This document shows positions 9,588 through 19,018 of a DNA stretch of 64,000 nucleotides, piece by piece. This DNA is from an uncultured Pelagibacteraceae bacterium. GTDB lineage: Bacteria > Pseudomonadota > Alphaproteobacteria > Pelagibacterales > Pelagibacteraceae. The position numbers and the translations under genes are program-made. The DNA lies in assembly GCA_902633185.1 (NCBI GenBank), contig CACPFN010000005.1, positions 1 through 64,000 on the forward strand, written 5' to 3'. Positions within the stretch are counted from its first letter, which is position 1; every line of letters starts with the position of its first letter. A model generated the notes under the pieces. It was not told the DNA's origin, searched no databases, and saw nothing but the letters and a program-made list of their open reading frames with translations.

Positions 9588-10642
9588 TGAAAAAAGCAGA
9601 AGTAAAATTTGAAAATATTACAAAAAAATTTAATGAGACTGTTGCTGTTGATAATGTGAGTTGTACTTTTGAAGCAGGAACACTGACTACATTACTAGGT
9701 CCTTCTGGATGCGGAAAAACCACTTCTTTAAGAATTATTGCTGGTCTAGAAAGAGCTACTAGTGGCAGAATTTTAGTAGAAAATGAAGATGTAACATTAT
9801 TACCAGCAACAGACAGAGATGTATCTATGGTATTCCAATCTTATGCTTTGTTTCCACACATGAGTGTGCTTGAAAATGTATCTTATGGTTTGAAGATGAT
9901 TAATGTTCCAAAAGAAGAATTTACAGAAAAGTCATTAGAAACTCTTAAGTTAGTTAATTTAGAAGGTTACGAAAATAGGATGCCTTCAGAGCTATCGGGG
10001 GGTCAGCAACAAAGAGTTGCGGTTGCAAGAGCAATTGTGCTGAAACCTAAAGTTTTACTCTTTGACGAGCCTTTATCTAATTTAGATGCAAAATTAAGAA
10101 GACAAGTAAGAGAGGATATTAGAGAAATTCAACAAAAACTTGGAGTAACTACAATTTATGTAACTCATGATCAAGAGGAAGCATTAGCAATTTCTGACAA
10201 AGTAATTGTAATGAACAATGCTATTATTGCTCAACAAGGTAGCCCAAAAGAATTGTATAACTTTCCTAAAACTAAATTTGTAGCCAACTTCATAGGAGAC
10301 GCAAATGTTGTTAAAGCTAAAATCATTAATCAAAATAATAATGTTTACGAGATTCAATTAGCAGAAATGAAAATTAATATAAAAAGTGATCAAAAATTAG
10401 AAAGTTCAGTTTCCGTCTCTTTAAGACCAGAAAAAATAACTATTTCAAAAAGTCCTGAAGAAAACTCAATACATGCATCTGTTAATAATGCGTCATTCGT
10501 TGGAAATAGTTATCAATATATAGTTAATTCAAAAGTCGGTAAGATTTACGTAGTTTCTAGCGATACCAATGAAATATTTAATGTTGGAGAAAACGTTTAT
10601 TTAAATTTCGACGAAAAAGAATTACGCTTACTCGACGATTAA
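9587..10642 (+). CDS. ABC transporter ATP-binding protein (FbpC/PotA-like)
   Basis: Walker A GPSGCGKTT, signature LSGGQQQR, Walker B VLLFDEPLSNLDAKLR, TOBE-like C-terminus. Confidence 0.9.
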   Translation: MKKAEVKFENITKKFNETVAVDNVSCTFEAGTLTTLLGPSGCGKTTSLRIIAGLERATSGRILVENEDVTLLPATDRDVSMVFQSYALFPHMSVLENVSYGLKMINVPKEEFTEKSLETLKLVNLEGYENRMPSELSGGQQQRVAVARAIVLKPKVLLFDEPLSNLDAKLRRQVREDIREIQQKLGVTTIYVTHDQEEALAISDKVIVMNNAIIAQQGSPKELYNFPKTKFVANFIGDANVVKAKIINQNNNVYEIQLAEMKINIKSDQKLESSVSVSLRPEKITISKSPEENSIHASVNNASFVGNSYQYIVNSKVGKIYVVSSDTNEIFNVGENVYLNFDEKELRLLDD

Positions 10643-10645
10643 GGA

Positions 10646-12571
10646 TTAGCCTTTACCTCTCCAAGGTATTGTCTTATCTATAATTTTTCTCAAAGTTACA
10701 TCAAAAAGAAGACCCAACATACCCATTATAAAAATTGTGATCCAAATTACTTCATATTGAAAATACTTTTTGGCAACATTTTCAACAAATCCAATTCCAG
10801 TTGTACCTGCTAAAAATTCTGCTGCAACCAAAGTTCCCCAACACATACCAACCGCCACTCTAATACCTGTTAAAATTTCAGGTAAAGAATTTGGAAAAAT
10901 AACATATCTAAGTATTTGTCTTTTAGAAGCACCAAGAGAATGTGCTGCATGTATTTTAGATAGCTGTGTACCTGATGCTCCAGCTCTAGCTGAAATGATC
11001 ATTATAGACAATGAAACCATAAATAATAAAAATACTTTTCCAGTATTATCAATACCTAAAACCGAGATTATTAAAGGAGCCCACGCAAGTGGAGGTACTG
11101 GTCTATAAAGTTCAATTAATGGATCAAAGAAACCTTTAGCAAATCTATTTAAGCCCATGAAAAGTCCTAATGGAACACCAATCAATATTCCAAAAACTAA
11201 TCCAAGAAAAACTCTTAAAAATGAATCCCAAATATGACCATAAGGAACAGGGATTTTAAATAATTTAAAATCACCAGTAACAATTTTTAAAACTTTACCT
11301 TTAAAATTTTGCTTAACCACACCGTCTTTAGTGTGAACCGGATATTCTCCAGGCAAAACATCAGCTATCCAATCTGGCAATATAAAGCCAATTATTTGGC
11401 TTACATCCATCATATCAATCCAAAGAAGTGGGATATTTTTGTAACCTACACTTGGCTTAGACATTAAAATAAATTTATTAAGTGTATCTGAGGGTTTTGG
11501 TAACCATCTACCTGAACCTTGCTCAGAACAACTAGGACCACTTGCAACTATAGTTCCTGCAGGGAATAAAAGAATGTCAATTAATCTTAAACCCCCTTGC
11601 TCAGTTTTTTGAAGATTATCAAATTCAATAATTGCATTTTGCATTTCATTAAGAGCATTTGGTGGATAAATACTTGCAAATTCAATTCTTCTTGCAATTT
11701 TTACAATGTTTTTTGCGTAAGTAGATGCCACTTCCTCAGTGTCATCTAAATTTTTTCTATATAATTTTATCTCTGATTTAAGTTCTTTTATTGCATTTTT
11801 GAATTGAGGATTATGGTTTCTTAATTTAAAAAATTTATCGTTAATTTTTTTTAATTGTTCAGCTGCAGCGTGAAATTTTAATCCTCTATCTGTTTCAGGC
11901 ACTAAAGGCACTTCAATAGTATTTTCTATTGATCCTGTTCCGGCACTTACAGTTACTATGCCCCAGCTTCCTTGCTCAGCAATTGCTTTTTGTCTTTCAT
12001 TTTTTTGCTCTGGTGTTTCAAATGGATAATCTTTCTTTTGAAAATTAGTGCTTAACAATCTAATTTCATCAGTCATCTCATCTATTTTAATTTTTGTGTT
12101 AATCTCCATTAGATTATCGTTAGTAAGTAATGGAATTAATTTGTTTGTTTTATTAATAAAACCAACTAATGCAGTTTTCTGTATGTTGCTTAAATCTGGC
12201 GAATTTTGAATTTCTAAACTTATTTTTTTAAGATTTTTATTTTCTATTTTTATTATTGAAGTACTTTTGAATTCTCTTTCTTCAATTGGAAATTGATATT
12301 TTAATCCTAATAAAGACTCATTTATTTTTGCGACCTGACATAATTCATTTGCTGATTTTGGATAAAATCCTTTTGCAATATCCCAAGAATAATAAAGCCA
12401 AACTAACAATATTGCACTGCTTCCGACAATTATCCAATGAGTTCCACCTTTTGCTCTTTCTGGATTTCCAAAAACTGCATCAACTTTTTCAGTTTTTATT
12501 AAACGTCTTCCATAAAGTATGCACCCGATAATTGATACGACAATTAATATTGTTATTATTTGAGTAAACAT
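10646..12571 (-). CDS. tauC: Taurine/sulfonate-type ABC transporter permease with a ~400-aa N-terminal extension (TauC-like)
   Basis: C-terminal ~230 aa is a canonical TauC/SsuC permease (HAAHSLGASKRQILRYVIFPNSLPEILTGIRVAVGMCWGTLVAAEF). The N-terminal part has TM helices plus a long charged, predicted extracytoplasmic segment. Confidence 0.8.
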   Translation of the reverse strand: MFTQIITILIVVSIIGCILYGRRLIKTEKVDAVFGNPERAKGGTHWIIVGSSAILLVWLYYSWDIAKGFYPKSANELCQVAKINESLLGLKYQFPIEEREFKSTSIIKIENKNLKKISLEIQNSPDLSNIQKTALVGFINKTNKLIPLLTNDNLMEINTKIKIDEMTDEIRLLSTNFQKKDYPFETPEQKNERQKAIAEQGSWGIVTVSAGTGSIENTIEVPLVPETDRGLKFHAAAEQLKKINDKFFKLRNHNPQFKNAIKELKSEIKLYRKNLDDTEEVASTYAKNIVKIARRIEFASIYPPNALNEMQNAIIEFDNLQKTEQGGLRLIDILLFPAGTIVASGPSCSEQGSGRWLPKPSDTLNKFILMSKPSVGYKNIPLLWIDMMDVSQIIGFILPDWIADVLPGEYPVHTKDGVVKQNFKGKVLKIVTGDFKLFKIPVPYGHIWDSFLRVFLGLVFGILIGVPLGLFMGLNRFAKGFFDPLIELYRPVPPLAWAPLIISVLGIDNTGKVFLLFMVSLSIMIISARAGASGTQLSKIHAAHSLGASKRQILRYVIFPNSLPEILTGIRVAVGMCWGTLVAAEFLAGTTGIGFVENVAKKYFQYEVIWITIFIMGMLGLLFDVTLRKIIDKTIPWRGKG

Positions 12572-13369
12572 TTAATTTTCTTTTCCCATAATTTCTTCCT
12601 CCATGTTCCAAATCATGGATAAAATTTCTTCTCTTTTTGACGAAAAATCTTTATTTTTTTTTATTTCTCTTAAATCTTCTTTTAAACCCATCTCTGCAAA
12701 TGGAAGATTATATTCTTTATGTATCCTACCTGGTCTTGGTGCCATTACGTACAACCTTTCACCAAGCAGTAGTGCTTCCTCAACCGAGTGTGTAATTAAA
12801 ATAATTGTTTTTCCAGTTTCTTTCCAAATTTTCAAAACTAAAGATTGCATTTTTTCTCTTGTTAGAGCATCAAGAGCACCTAAAGGCTCATCCATTAAAA
12901 TCAAATCAGGATCATTGATTAAACACCTTGCAAGAGCTACTCTTTGCTGCATTCCTCCAGACAATTGATATGTTGGGGTATTTCCAAATCCTTTTAAGCC
13001 AACAATCTCTAGCCACTCATCAACTTTTTTTGAAGTTTCTATAGGATCTTTTTTTTTCATTCTGAGACCAAAGTTTACGTTCTCTGCAACAGTCAACCAT
13101 TCAAATAATGCACCTTGTTGAAAAACCATGCCTCTTTCAACTCCAGGTCCATCAATTTCTTTACCATTCAAAGTTATATTTCCAGATGTTGGTCTTAAGA
13201 AACCAGCTGCAATATTTAACAAAGTTGTTTTTCCACAACCAGAAGGCCCAAGAACTGTTAGAAGTTCTCCTTTTTTTAATTTGAAATTTAAATCTTTTAA
13301 AGCATGAACAGTCTCTCCTTTTGGAGTTTTGAAAATCATGTTTAGATTTTGAGATATCAAATCACTCAT
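12572..13369 (-). CDS. tauB: Taurine/sulfonate-type ABC transporter ATP-binding protein
   Basis: Walker A GPSGCGKTTLLN, signature LSGGMQQR, 'MDEPLGALDALTRE', 'ITHSVEEALLLGERLYVMAPRPGRI' typical of TauB/SsuB. Confidence 0.85.
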   Translation of the reverse strand: MSDLISQNLNMIFKTPKGETVHALKDLNFKLKKGELLTVLGPSGCGKTTLLNIAAGFLRPTSGNITLNGKEIDGPGVERGMVFQQGALFEWLTVAENVNFGLRMKKKDPIETSKKVDEWLEIVGLKGFGNTPTYQLSGGMQQRVALARCLINDPDLILMDEPLGALDALTREKMQSLVLKIWKETGKTIILITHSVEEALLLGERLYVMAPRPGRIHKEYNLPFAEMGLKEDLREIKKNKDFSSKREEILSMIWNMEEEIMGKEN

Positions 13370-13402
13370 TAGCTGACTTTATATAAAATATTTACTTAAA
13401 AA

Positions 13403-13431
13403 AATAGGCACCAATAAAATTGGCGCCTATT
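13403..13431 (-). terminator. Intercistronic hairpin with U-tract between tauA and tauB
   Basis: Plus strand AATAGGCACCAAT-AAA-ATTGGCGCCTATT, 12 of 13 paired. Read on the minus strand it is followed by a run of T. Confidence 0.7.
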
Positions 13432-13451
13432 TAATTATTCTAATCTTTAAA

Positions 13452-14393
13452 TTATAAAGGTAAGAAACTAGTGTCTACTGCTCCACCTGGAGTTCCCATT
13501 CCTTTTAAGAATGCATCTAAGTTTCCGCTTTCCATAGATTTTTTAGTTTCTTCTGGAGTTAAGAATTTAAAACCACTTAAAGTGTCTTTCATATCAGCAA
13601 TTTTCATCTCTGAAGCTTTTGACATAGAATTCATATCACTTTTTCCATTTCTATATCTTTCATTTGCTTCATGAGTTACTTCAATAAAAGTTCTCAACAT
13701 TCCAGGATTTTCCTTCATAAACTTGTCTGTTACAGAAGTAATATCTATTCCTAAAATACCTGCATCTCTTGCTTCTTGAACAGTTAAAAGTCTTGATCCT
13801 ACAGCAACTGCAGCTTTGATAGAATTACCACCAAATAGACATGCCATTACTACATCTCCACTTACTAATGCAGCCGCACCTTCTTCAGGGTCCATTTGAA
13901 TTATATCCATTTTGCTTCTGTCAGCTCCGACAACTTTCATACTTTCGTCGAAAACGTACTCAGCCATAGTACCTAACGGAACAGCAACTTTTTTACCTTC
14001 TAATTCTGTTGCATTAGCTTTTGTTATTCCTGAAGCATTAGATGTTACACAAGTTGTTCCACCCATTCCGTACTCCATTGCAATATCAACTAATTTGATA
14101 GGTGCATTTGATTTTACAGCATTAATAAATGGTACTAAACCTTGTGAGTAAGAAATATCAATATCTCCTGCTAACATAGCATCTGTCATTGCCCCACCAT
14201 TTGTGAAGTTTGTCCATTTTACTGGAACTCCTAAAGCTTTAGCAAAATTCTTTTTTTGCATGTCCTCTAAATTTGGACTTGGCCACTCTAGAAAGTATGC
14301 AACTCTAACCTCGTTCGCAGCAGAGTTTGCTGCTGTGATTGTTAAGTTTAGAGCAAATAAACTTCCTAAAATGAAACTAATTATTTTTTTCAT
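13452..14393 (-). CDS. tauA: Taurine-type ABC transporter substrate-binding protein
   Basis: Signal peptide; 'VRVAYFLEWPSPN', 'GDIDISYSQGLVPFINAVKSNAPIKLVDIA', 'GKKVAVPLGTMAEYVFDESM' typical of TauA. Encoded with tauB and tauC. Confidence 0.8.
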   Translation of the reverse strand: MKKIISFILGSLFALNLTITAANSAANEVRVAYFLEWPSPNLEDMQKKNFAKALGVPVKWTNFTNGGAMTDAMLAGDIDISYSQGLVPFINAVKSNAPIKLVDIAMEYGMGGTTCVTSNASGITKANATELEGKKVAVPLGTMAEYVFDESMKVVGADRSKMDIIQMDPEEGAAALVSGDVVMACLFGGNSIKAAVAVGSRLLTVQEARDAGILGIDITSVTDKFMKENPGMLRTFIEVTHEANERYRNGKSDMNSMSKASEMKIADMKDTLSGFKFLTPEETKKSMESGNLDAFLKGMGTPGGAVDTSFLPL

Positions 14394-14566
14394 TTCATCT
14401 CCTGTTAATTAAATTTAATTATCGATATTTAAGTTTAAATTTTCTTTTAAGTAAATGATGAATAAATTACACAGGCTTCAAAAGTCATAACTTACAACCT
14501 ATAGTTGCGGTCATTTAACATAGCAAGTATGACTAAAATTTACTGGTTAATTTATATAATTAGTCT

Positions 14567-15928
14567 ATGAATCGAAACATAATTATGAGTTCAGAAAAAC
14601 CTCAAATACCAAATTCTTTAAATGAACATTGGATGCCATTTACATCTAATAGAGATTTTAAAGAGTCTCCAAGATTAATTGTAGAAGCAAAAGGTGTTTA
14701 TTTAAAAAATCATCAAGGCCAAACTCAGATAGATGCAAGCTCAGGATTATTTTGCAATCCATTAGGACACGGAAGAGAAGAAATTATTAATGCAATTACA
14801 AATCAGTTAAAAAAATTAGATTATGCTCAACCATTTCAACAAGGTTTTGGTGGTTCATTTGAACTTGCAACAAAAATTTCTAAACATACACCAGGAAATT
14901 TAAATAGAATTTTTTATACAATTTGTGGATCTACCGCTGTTGAAACAGCAATTAAAATTGCAGTTGCATATCATAAAGCAAGAGGTGAAGGACATAGATT
15001 TAGGTTTGTTGGAAGAGAAAGAGGCTATCATGGAATGAATATTGGAGCTACTTCTGTTGGTGGAATGATTAACAACGTGAAAACATTTGCCAATGTTTTG
15101 ATGCCAGGTGTTCTTCACATGAGACATACACATTTACCAGAGCATAAATTTGTTTCAGGTCAACCTGAAACTGGCGCAGAGATGGCAGAAGATCTTGAGA
15201 GAATTTGTACAAATTTTGGTTCAGAAAATATTGCAGCTTGCATTGTTGAACCAATTGCTGGATCAACAGGAACTTTAGTTCCACCAAAAGGATATTTACA
15301 AAGATTAAGAGAAATTTGCGATAAGCATGGAATTTTATTAATTTTTGATGAAGTTATTACAGGGTGGGGAAGAACAGGTTCGCCTTTTGCATCTCAAGAA
15401 TACGGAGTTACACCAGATATTATTACAATGGCTAAAGCTACAACAAATGGAATAAGTCCTTTAGGTGCAGTTGCGTGTAAAGAAGAAATTTATGACACAG
15501 TTATGGATGGATCTCCAAAAGGAACAATAGAATTATTTCATGGTTACACTTACTCTGGAATTCCTGTCTCAGTAGCTGCAGGCTTAGCGGTTCAAGATAT
15601 TTTTGAAAAAGATGATATCTTTAATAGAGCAAAAAATTTATCTCCATATTTCCAAGAAGGTTTAATGTCTTTAAAAGATATTGATGTTGTTGATAACATA
15701 AGAGGTTATGGAATGATGGGTGGTATTGATATTAAAATGCATAAAAAACCTGGCGCAGCAGGATTTACATGTTTCAAACACTGTTATGATGCAGGAGTTA
15801 ACTTTAAAGCGACTGGAGATTGTTTAATTATTGCTCCAATGTTTATCTGTGAAAAAAAACATATTGATGAAATAATAGAGAAACTAAGAACTGGTATTAC
15901 CAACTATTCAAAAAGCAAAAAAAATTAA
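14567..15928 (+). CDS. tpa: Class III aminotransferase, probable taurine--pyruvate aminotransferase
   Basis: Class III PLP aminotransferase motifs (IFDEVITGWGRTG, ITMAKATTNGISPLGAV). Divergent from tauABC and directly followed by alanine dehydrogenase. Confidence 0.7.
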   Translation: MNRNIIMSSEKPQIPNSLNEHWMPFTSNRDFKESPRLIVEAKGVYLKNHQGQTQIDASSGLFCNPLGHGREEIINAITNQLKKLDYAQPFQQGFGGSFELATKISKHTPGNLNRIFYTICGSTAVETAIKIAVAYHKARGEGHRFRFVGRERGYHGMNIGATSVGGMINNVKTFANVLMPGVLHMRHTHLPEHKFVSGQPETGAEMAEDLERICTNFGSENIAACIVEPIAGSTGTLVPPKGYLQRLREICDKHGILLIFDEVITGWGRTGSPFASQEYGVTPDIITMAKATTNGISPLGAVACKEEIYDTVMDGSPKGTIELFHGYTYSGIPVSVAAGLAVQDIFEKDDIFNRAKNLSPYFQEGLMSLKDIDVVDNIRGYGMMGGIDIKMHKKPGAAGFTCFKHCYDAGVNFKATGDCLIIAPMFICEKKHIDEIIEKLRTGITNYSKSKKN

Positions 15929-15937
15929 TTTAATTCT

Positions 15938-17056
15938 ATGAAAATCGGGGTTCCAAAAGAAATAAAGCCTCAAGAAAATAGAATTGGACTCACTCCCGAA
16001 AGTGTAAAGGCATTAACCTCTAATGGCCATGAAGTTTTAATTGAAAATAATGGAGGTTTTGAAGCAGGATTTGAAAACGATCATTACGTATCAAGCGGAG
16101 CAAAAATAGTTAATACAGCTGAAGATATATTTAACGACTCTGACATCATCGTTAAAGTTAAAGAGCCACAATCTAGTGAAGTAAAAATGATAAGAGAAAA
16201 TCAAGTTGTCTTTACATATCTTCATCTTGCTGCAGCTAAGGAACTGACACAAGGCTTAATAGACAGCAAATCAATATGCATCGCTTATGAAACAGTCACA
16301 GATAACAACGGAAGACTTCCTTTGCTAGCACCAATGAGTGCAGTAGCAGGAAGAATGTCAGTTCAAGCAGGTGCACATTGTTTAGAAAAAAATCAAAAAG
16401 GCCGTGGTCTTTTGTTAGGAGGAGCTCCTGGTGTAGAGCCTGGAAATGTAGTTATACTTGGAGGTGGAGTAGTAGGAGAAAATGCTGCTATAATTGCAAC
16501 AGGCATGAAAGCCAAGGTTAATATTGTAGATAAATCTGAAAAAAGATTAAACGAACTTTCCCAAATATTTGGAGACAAAATAATTCCCAACTTAAGCGAC
16601 AAAACTGATTTAGAAAAATTAATTTCTGAATGTGATTTGTTAGTAGGTGGAGTTTTGATACCAGGTGCTGAGGCACCAAAATTAGTTACAAAGAATATGT
16701 TAAAAAAAATGAAAAGGGGATCAGTAATTGTAGATGTTGCAATTGATCAAGGAGGATGTGTTGAAACCAGTAAACCGACTACTTTTGCAGAACCAACTTT
16801 TATAATAGATGATATAATTCATTATTGTGTTGCAAATATGCCCGGTGGTGTTCCTAGAACATCAACAATTGCATTGAATAAAGCAACTCTTCCTTTTTTA
16901 TCTAAACTAGCAAAAGATGGGTACTTAAAAGCTCTAAATGATGATCAAAATTTTCAAGCAGGATTAAATGTATTTAAAGGAGGTGTTACTCATAAAGCTG
17001 TTGCTGATGTATTTGGTCATGATTATTTACCAGCTCAAAAGGCATTGCTTAATTAA
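15938..17056 (+). CDS. ald: Alanine dehydrogenase
   Basis: MKIGVPKEIKPQENRIGLTPESV start; PLLAPMSAVAGRMSVQAGAHCLE; VVILGGGVVGENAA; NMPGGVPRTSTIALNKATLP. Confidence 0.95.
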   Translation: MKIGVPKEIKPQENRIGLTPESVKALTSNGHEVLIENNGGFEAGFENDHYVSSGAKIVNTAEDIFNDSDIIVKVKEPQSSEVKMIRENQVVFTYLHLAAAKELTQGLIDSKSICIAYETVTDNNGRLPLLAPMSAVAGRMSVQAGAHCLEKNQKGRGLLLGGAPGVEPGNVVILGGGVVGENAAIIATGMKAKVNIVDKSEKRLNELSQIFGDKIIPNLSDKTDLEKLISECDLLVGGVLIPGAEAPKLVTKNMLKKMKRGSVIVDVAIDQGGCVETSKPTTFAEPTFIIDDIIHYCVANMPGGVPRTSTIALNKATLPFLSKLAKDGYLKALNDDQNFQAGLNVFKGGVTHKAVADVFGHDYLPAQKALLN

Positions 17057-17182
17057 AATCCCTAATTTTTCTTGCTTTTTCATAAATTGACAAAAAAAAA
17101 ATTAATTCTATATAGCAATCATAATTTAAAAAATTATTCCTGAATTTAACATTCATTTATTTCTCTCTTTTTTGTTGAATTC

Positions 17183-17202
17183 ACCTCCTCGAAAGGGGAG
17201 GT
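17183..17202 (-). terminator. GNRA-tetraloop hairpin in a convergent intergenic region
   Basis: ACCTCCTC-GAAA-GGGGAGGT, 8-bp stem with one G-T, directly after the minus-strand gene at 17212. No clear U-tract. Confidence 0.45.
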
Positions 17203-17211
17203 AAAAAGGAA

Positions 17212-17586
17212 TTATATCCCTTTGTTTATTAAATTATATATTTGGTCCTTGTCAGTTAAACCAATTTCTCTTGCTACTTCACTTTCACCTTTAAAAACTA
17301 CTATTGTAGTCCAATAATTTATACCTAAAACTTTAGCAATATCTTCATGTTCTGTTTGCTCATAGAATAAAAATTCTACATCCTTAAAGTCTTTCATTGC
17401 TTGGTCGAAAACTTTTGTTTGTGCTGCGCAAGTTGAACAATATTCATTCCAAGAATTAATAACAATCGTTTTACCAGATTTTTGAATTTCAAATAATTTT
17501 TTCAGATCAAAGTTTGTGGTTTTTTCAAAACCAAATGAGATATTTGGTATCAAGAATAAAATAAAAAAGACAAAATATTTTTTCAT
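17212..17586 (-). CDS. Exported thioredoxin-fold protein
   Basis: Signal peptide and 'VINSWNEYCSTCAAQTKVFDQAM' (CSTC redox motif). Confidence 0.65.
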   Translation of the reverse strand: MKKYFVFFILFLIPNISFGFEKTTNFDLKKLFEIQKSGKTIVINSWNEYCSTCAAQTKVFDQAMKDFKDVEFLFYEQTEHEDIAKVLGINYWTTIVVFKGESEVAREIGLTDKDQIYNLINKGI

Positions 17587-17599
17587 GAGCTTTATTTAA

Positions 17600-18127
17600 T
17601 TATCTGGTCATTCTTTTCAAGATGTTTTCTTTCAAAAATATTTGATGAAACAAAACTGCAAAAATATGCAATGATATTAAAACTATTAATGTATAATTTG
17701 AAATAACGTGAACATTATAAAATTGATCTGCTAAATCAAAGTTATCTTCAATCCTTAATTTAAAAATAAAAAAATTTAGTTTTTCACCATTAAATAGCTT
17801 TTTTAAAATTCCTGATGTTGTTATTGTTAAAAGTGCGACATAAAGAGCGAAATGATTCAATTTCGCAATCAAGTTTTGTCCAAAGAATGCCTCAGGCATT
17901 AGTTTTGGGGACTTGCTAAAAAATTTATAAATTAACCTAAATAAGGTTATGTAAAATATAGATATTCCAACAATTACGTGCACATTTTCTATAGTTATTC
18001 TTAAATCCGAAAAATCCAATCTGACTAAAATAAACCCCATTGGTATCTGAGCAATTAGAAGGAGCAAAGTGAACCAATGGAAAAATTTAGCTAACCAACT
18101 ATATTGTAATGCTATACTATTCGACAT
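17600..18127 (-). CDS. Cytochrome b561-family membrane protein
   Basis: Four TM segments with His residues (AKFFHWFTLLLLIAQIPMG, LNHFALYVALLTITTSGIL, SLHIFAVLFHQIFLKENILKRM). Confidence 0.8.
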   Translation of the reverse strand: MSNSIALQYSWLAKFFHWFTLLLLIAQIPMGFILVRLDFSDLRITIENVHVIVGISIFYITLFRLIYKFFSKSPKLMPEAFFGQNLIAKLNHFALYVALLTITTSGILKKLFNGEKLNFFIFKLRIEDNFDLADQFYNVHVISNYTLIVLISLHIFAVLFHQIFLKENILKRMTR

Positions 18128-18590
18128 GAGCTATTTTATAAAAATAAATAATATTTTCAAAATAATGTTTATTGTAGCACTTTCTTTTTCATTTAACTCT
18201 AATGTTTTATCAGAAGAAAGTGCAAAAGACATTATAAAGAAAAGAAAATCTTTATTCAGTCAAAATTATAAACTAGCAAAAAGAATTAGTATTTTGCTTA
18301 ACGAAGTTGAAATTGAGGACTCAAAAAAACTAATGATTAGAATGAGTGATAATTATTTAGAATTACTAAATTTATTTCCAGAAAATACAAAAGAGGGACA
18401 TGGAACAGAGGCTTTACCAATTATTTGGGAAGAAAAAGATGAATTTAATGCTCTAATGAAAAAATCATCTGATCAAATGATAAAACTAGCCTCAATTATA
18501 GAAGACCAAGATGATTTTAGAGCAGCTTTGAAACAATATATGTGGTCGAGCTGTAAAGCTTGTCATAGCAGATATAGGGCTCCACACTAA
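18126..18590 (+). CDS. Cytochrome c' / c556-like protein
   Basis: C-terminal haem motif CKACHSR, N-terminal signal sequence. The ORF-track start at 18069 overlaps the opposite gene; ATG at 18126 is the likelier start. Confidence 0.75.
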   Translation: MSYFIKINNIFKIMFIVALSFSFNSNVLSEESAKDIIKKRKSLFSQNYKLAKRISILLNEVEIEDSKKLMIRMSDNYLELLNLFPENTKEGHGTEALPIIWEEKDEFNALMKKSSDQMIKLASIIEDQDDFRAALKQYMWSSCKACHSRYRAPH

Positions 18591-19018
18591 TGAAAAAGTA
18601 TTTTTTTATTCTTATTGTTTTATTTTATTCAGATACTGCTTTCTCTCATTCGCACTACCCCATAACAAGAGATTCATTAGAAGCAATTAAAAATGGCAAG
18701 ATATTATACAATAAATATTGTGTTTCTTGTCACCAAGCAAATTTAGCTGGAGCTACAAATTGGCAAGGTTTAGATGAAGATGGGCATAGAAAAGCACCCC
18801 CTTTAAATGGAACTGGTCATACTTGGCATCATACAGATGAGTTACTACATAGAATGATAAAGTATGGATTTGCTAAATTGATAAAAAATTATGAAGGCAA
18901 GATGATGGGTTTTGGTGATAAAATAAGTGATGAAGGTATTGATAACATTCTTTCGTACATTAAATCTTATTGGAAAGATGATATTTATGAATATCATTTA
19001 GAAATGAGCAAACAATGA
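18590..19018 (+). CDS. Monohaem c-type cytochrome
   Basis: Signal peptide, CVSCHQ haem motif, MMGFGDKISDEGIDNILSYIKSYW C-terminal region. Confidence 0.85.
   Translation: MKKYFFILIVLFYSDTAFSHSHYPITRDSLEAIKNGKILYNKYCVSCHQANLAGATNWQGLDEDGHRKAPPLNGTGHTWHHTDELLHRMIKYGFAKLIKNYEGKMMGFGDKISDEGIDNILSYIKSYWKDDIYEYHLEMSKQ

Noticed and set aside
6342-10642. Confident annotation as an iron(III) transporter (FbpABC/SfuABC)
   Set aside because: The family match is clear, but the paired-tyrosine iron site was not seen, so substrate is left open.
10770-11108. 112-aa plus-strand ORF inside tauC (also 12286-12531, 12603-12968, 13471-13674, 13912-14151, 14203-14412)
   Set aside because: All are antisense shadows of tauABC, low complexity, no family features.
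17183-17202. Hairpin ACCTCCTC-GAAA-GGGGAGGT as part of a riboswitch
   Set aside because: Isolated GNRA hairpin at the 3' end of a minus-strand gene; best explained as a 3' end structure.
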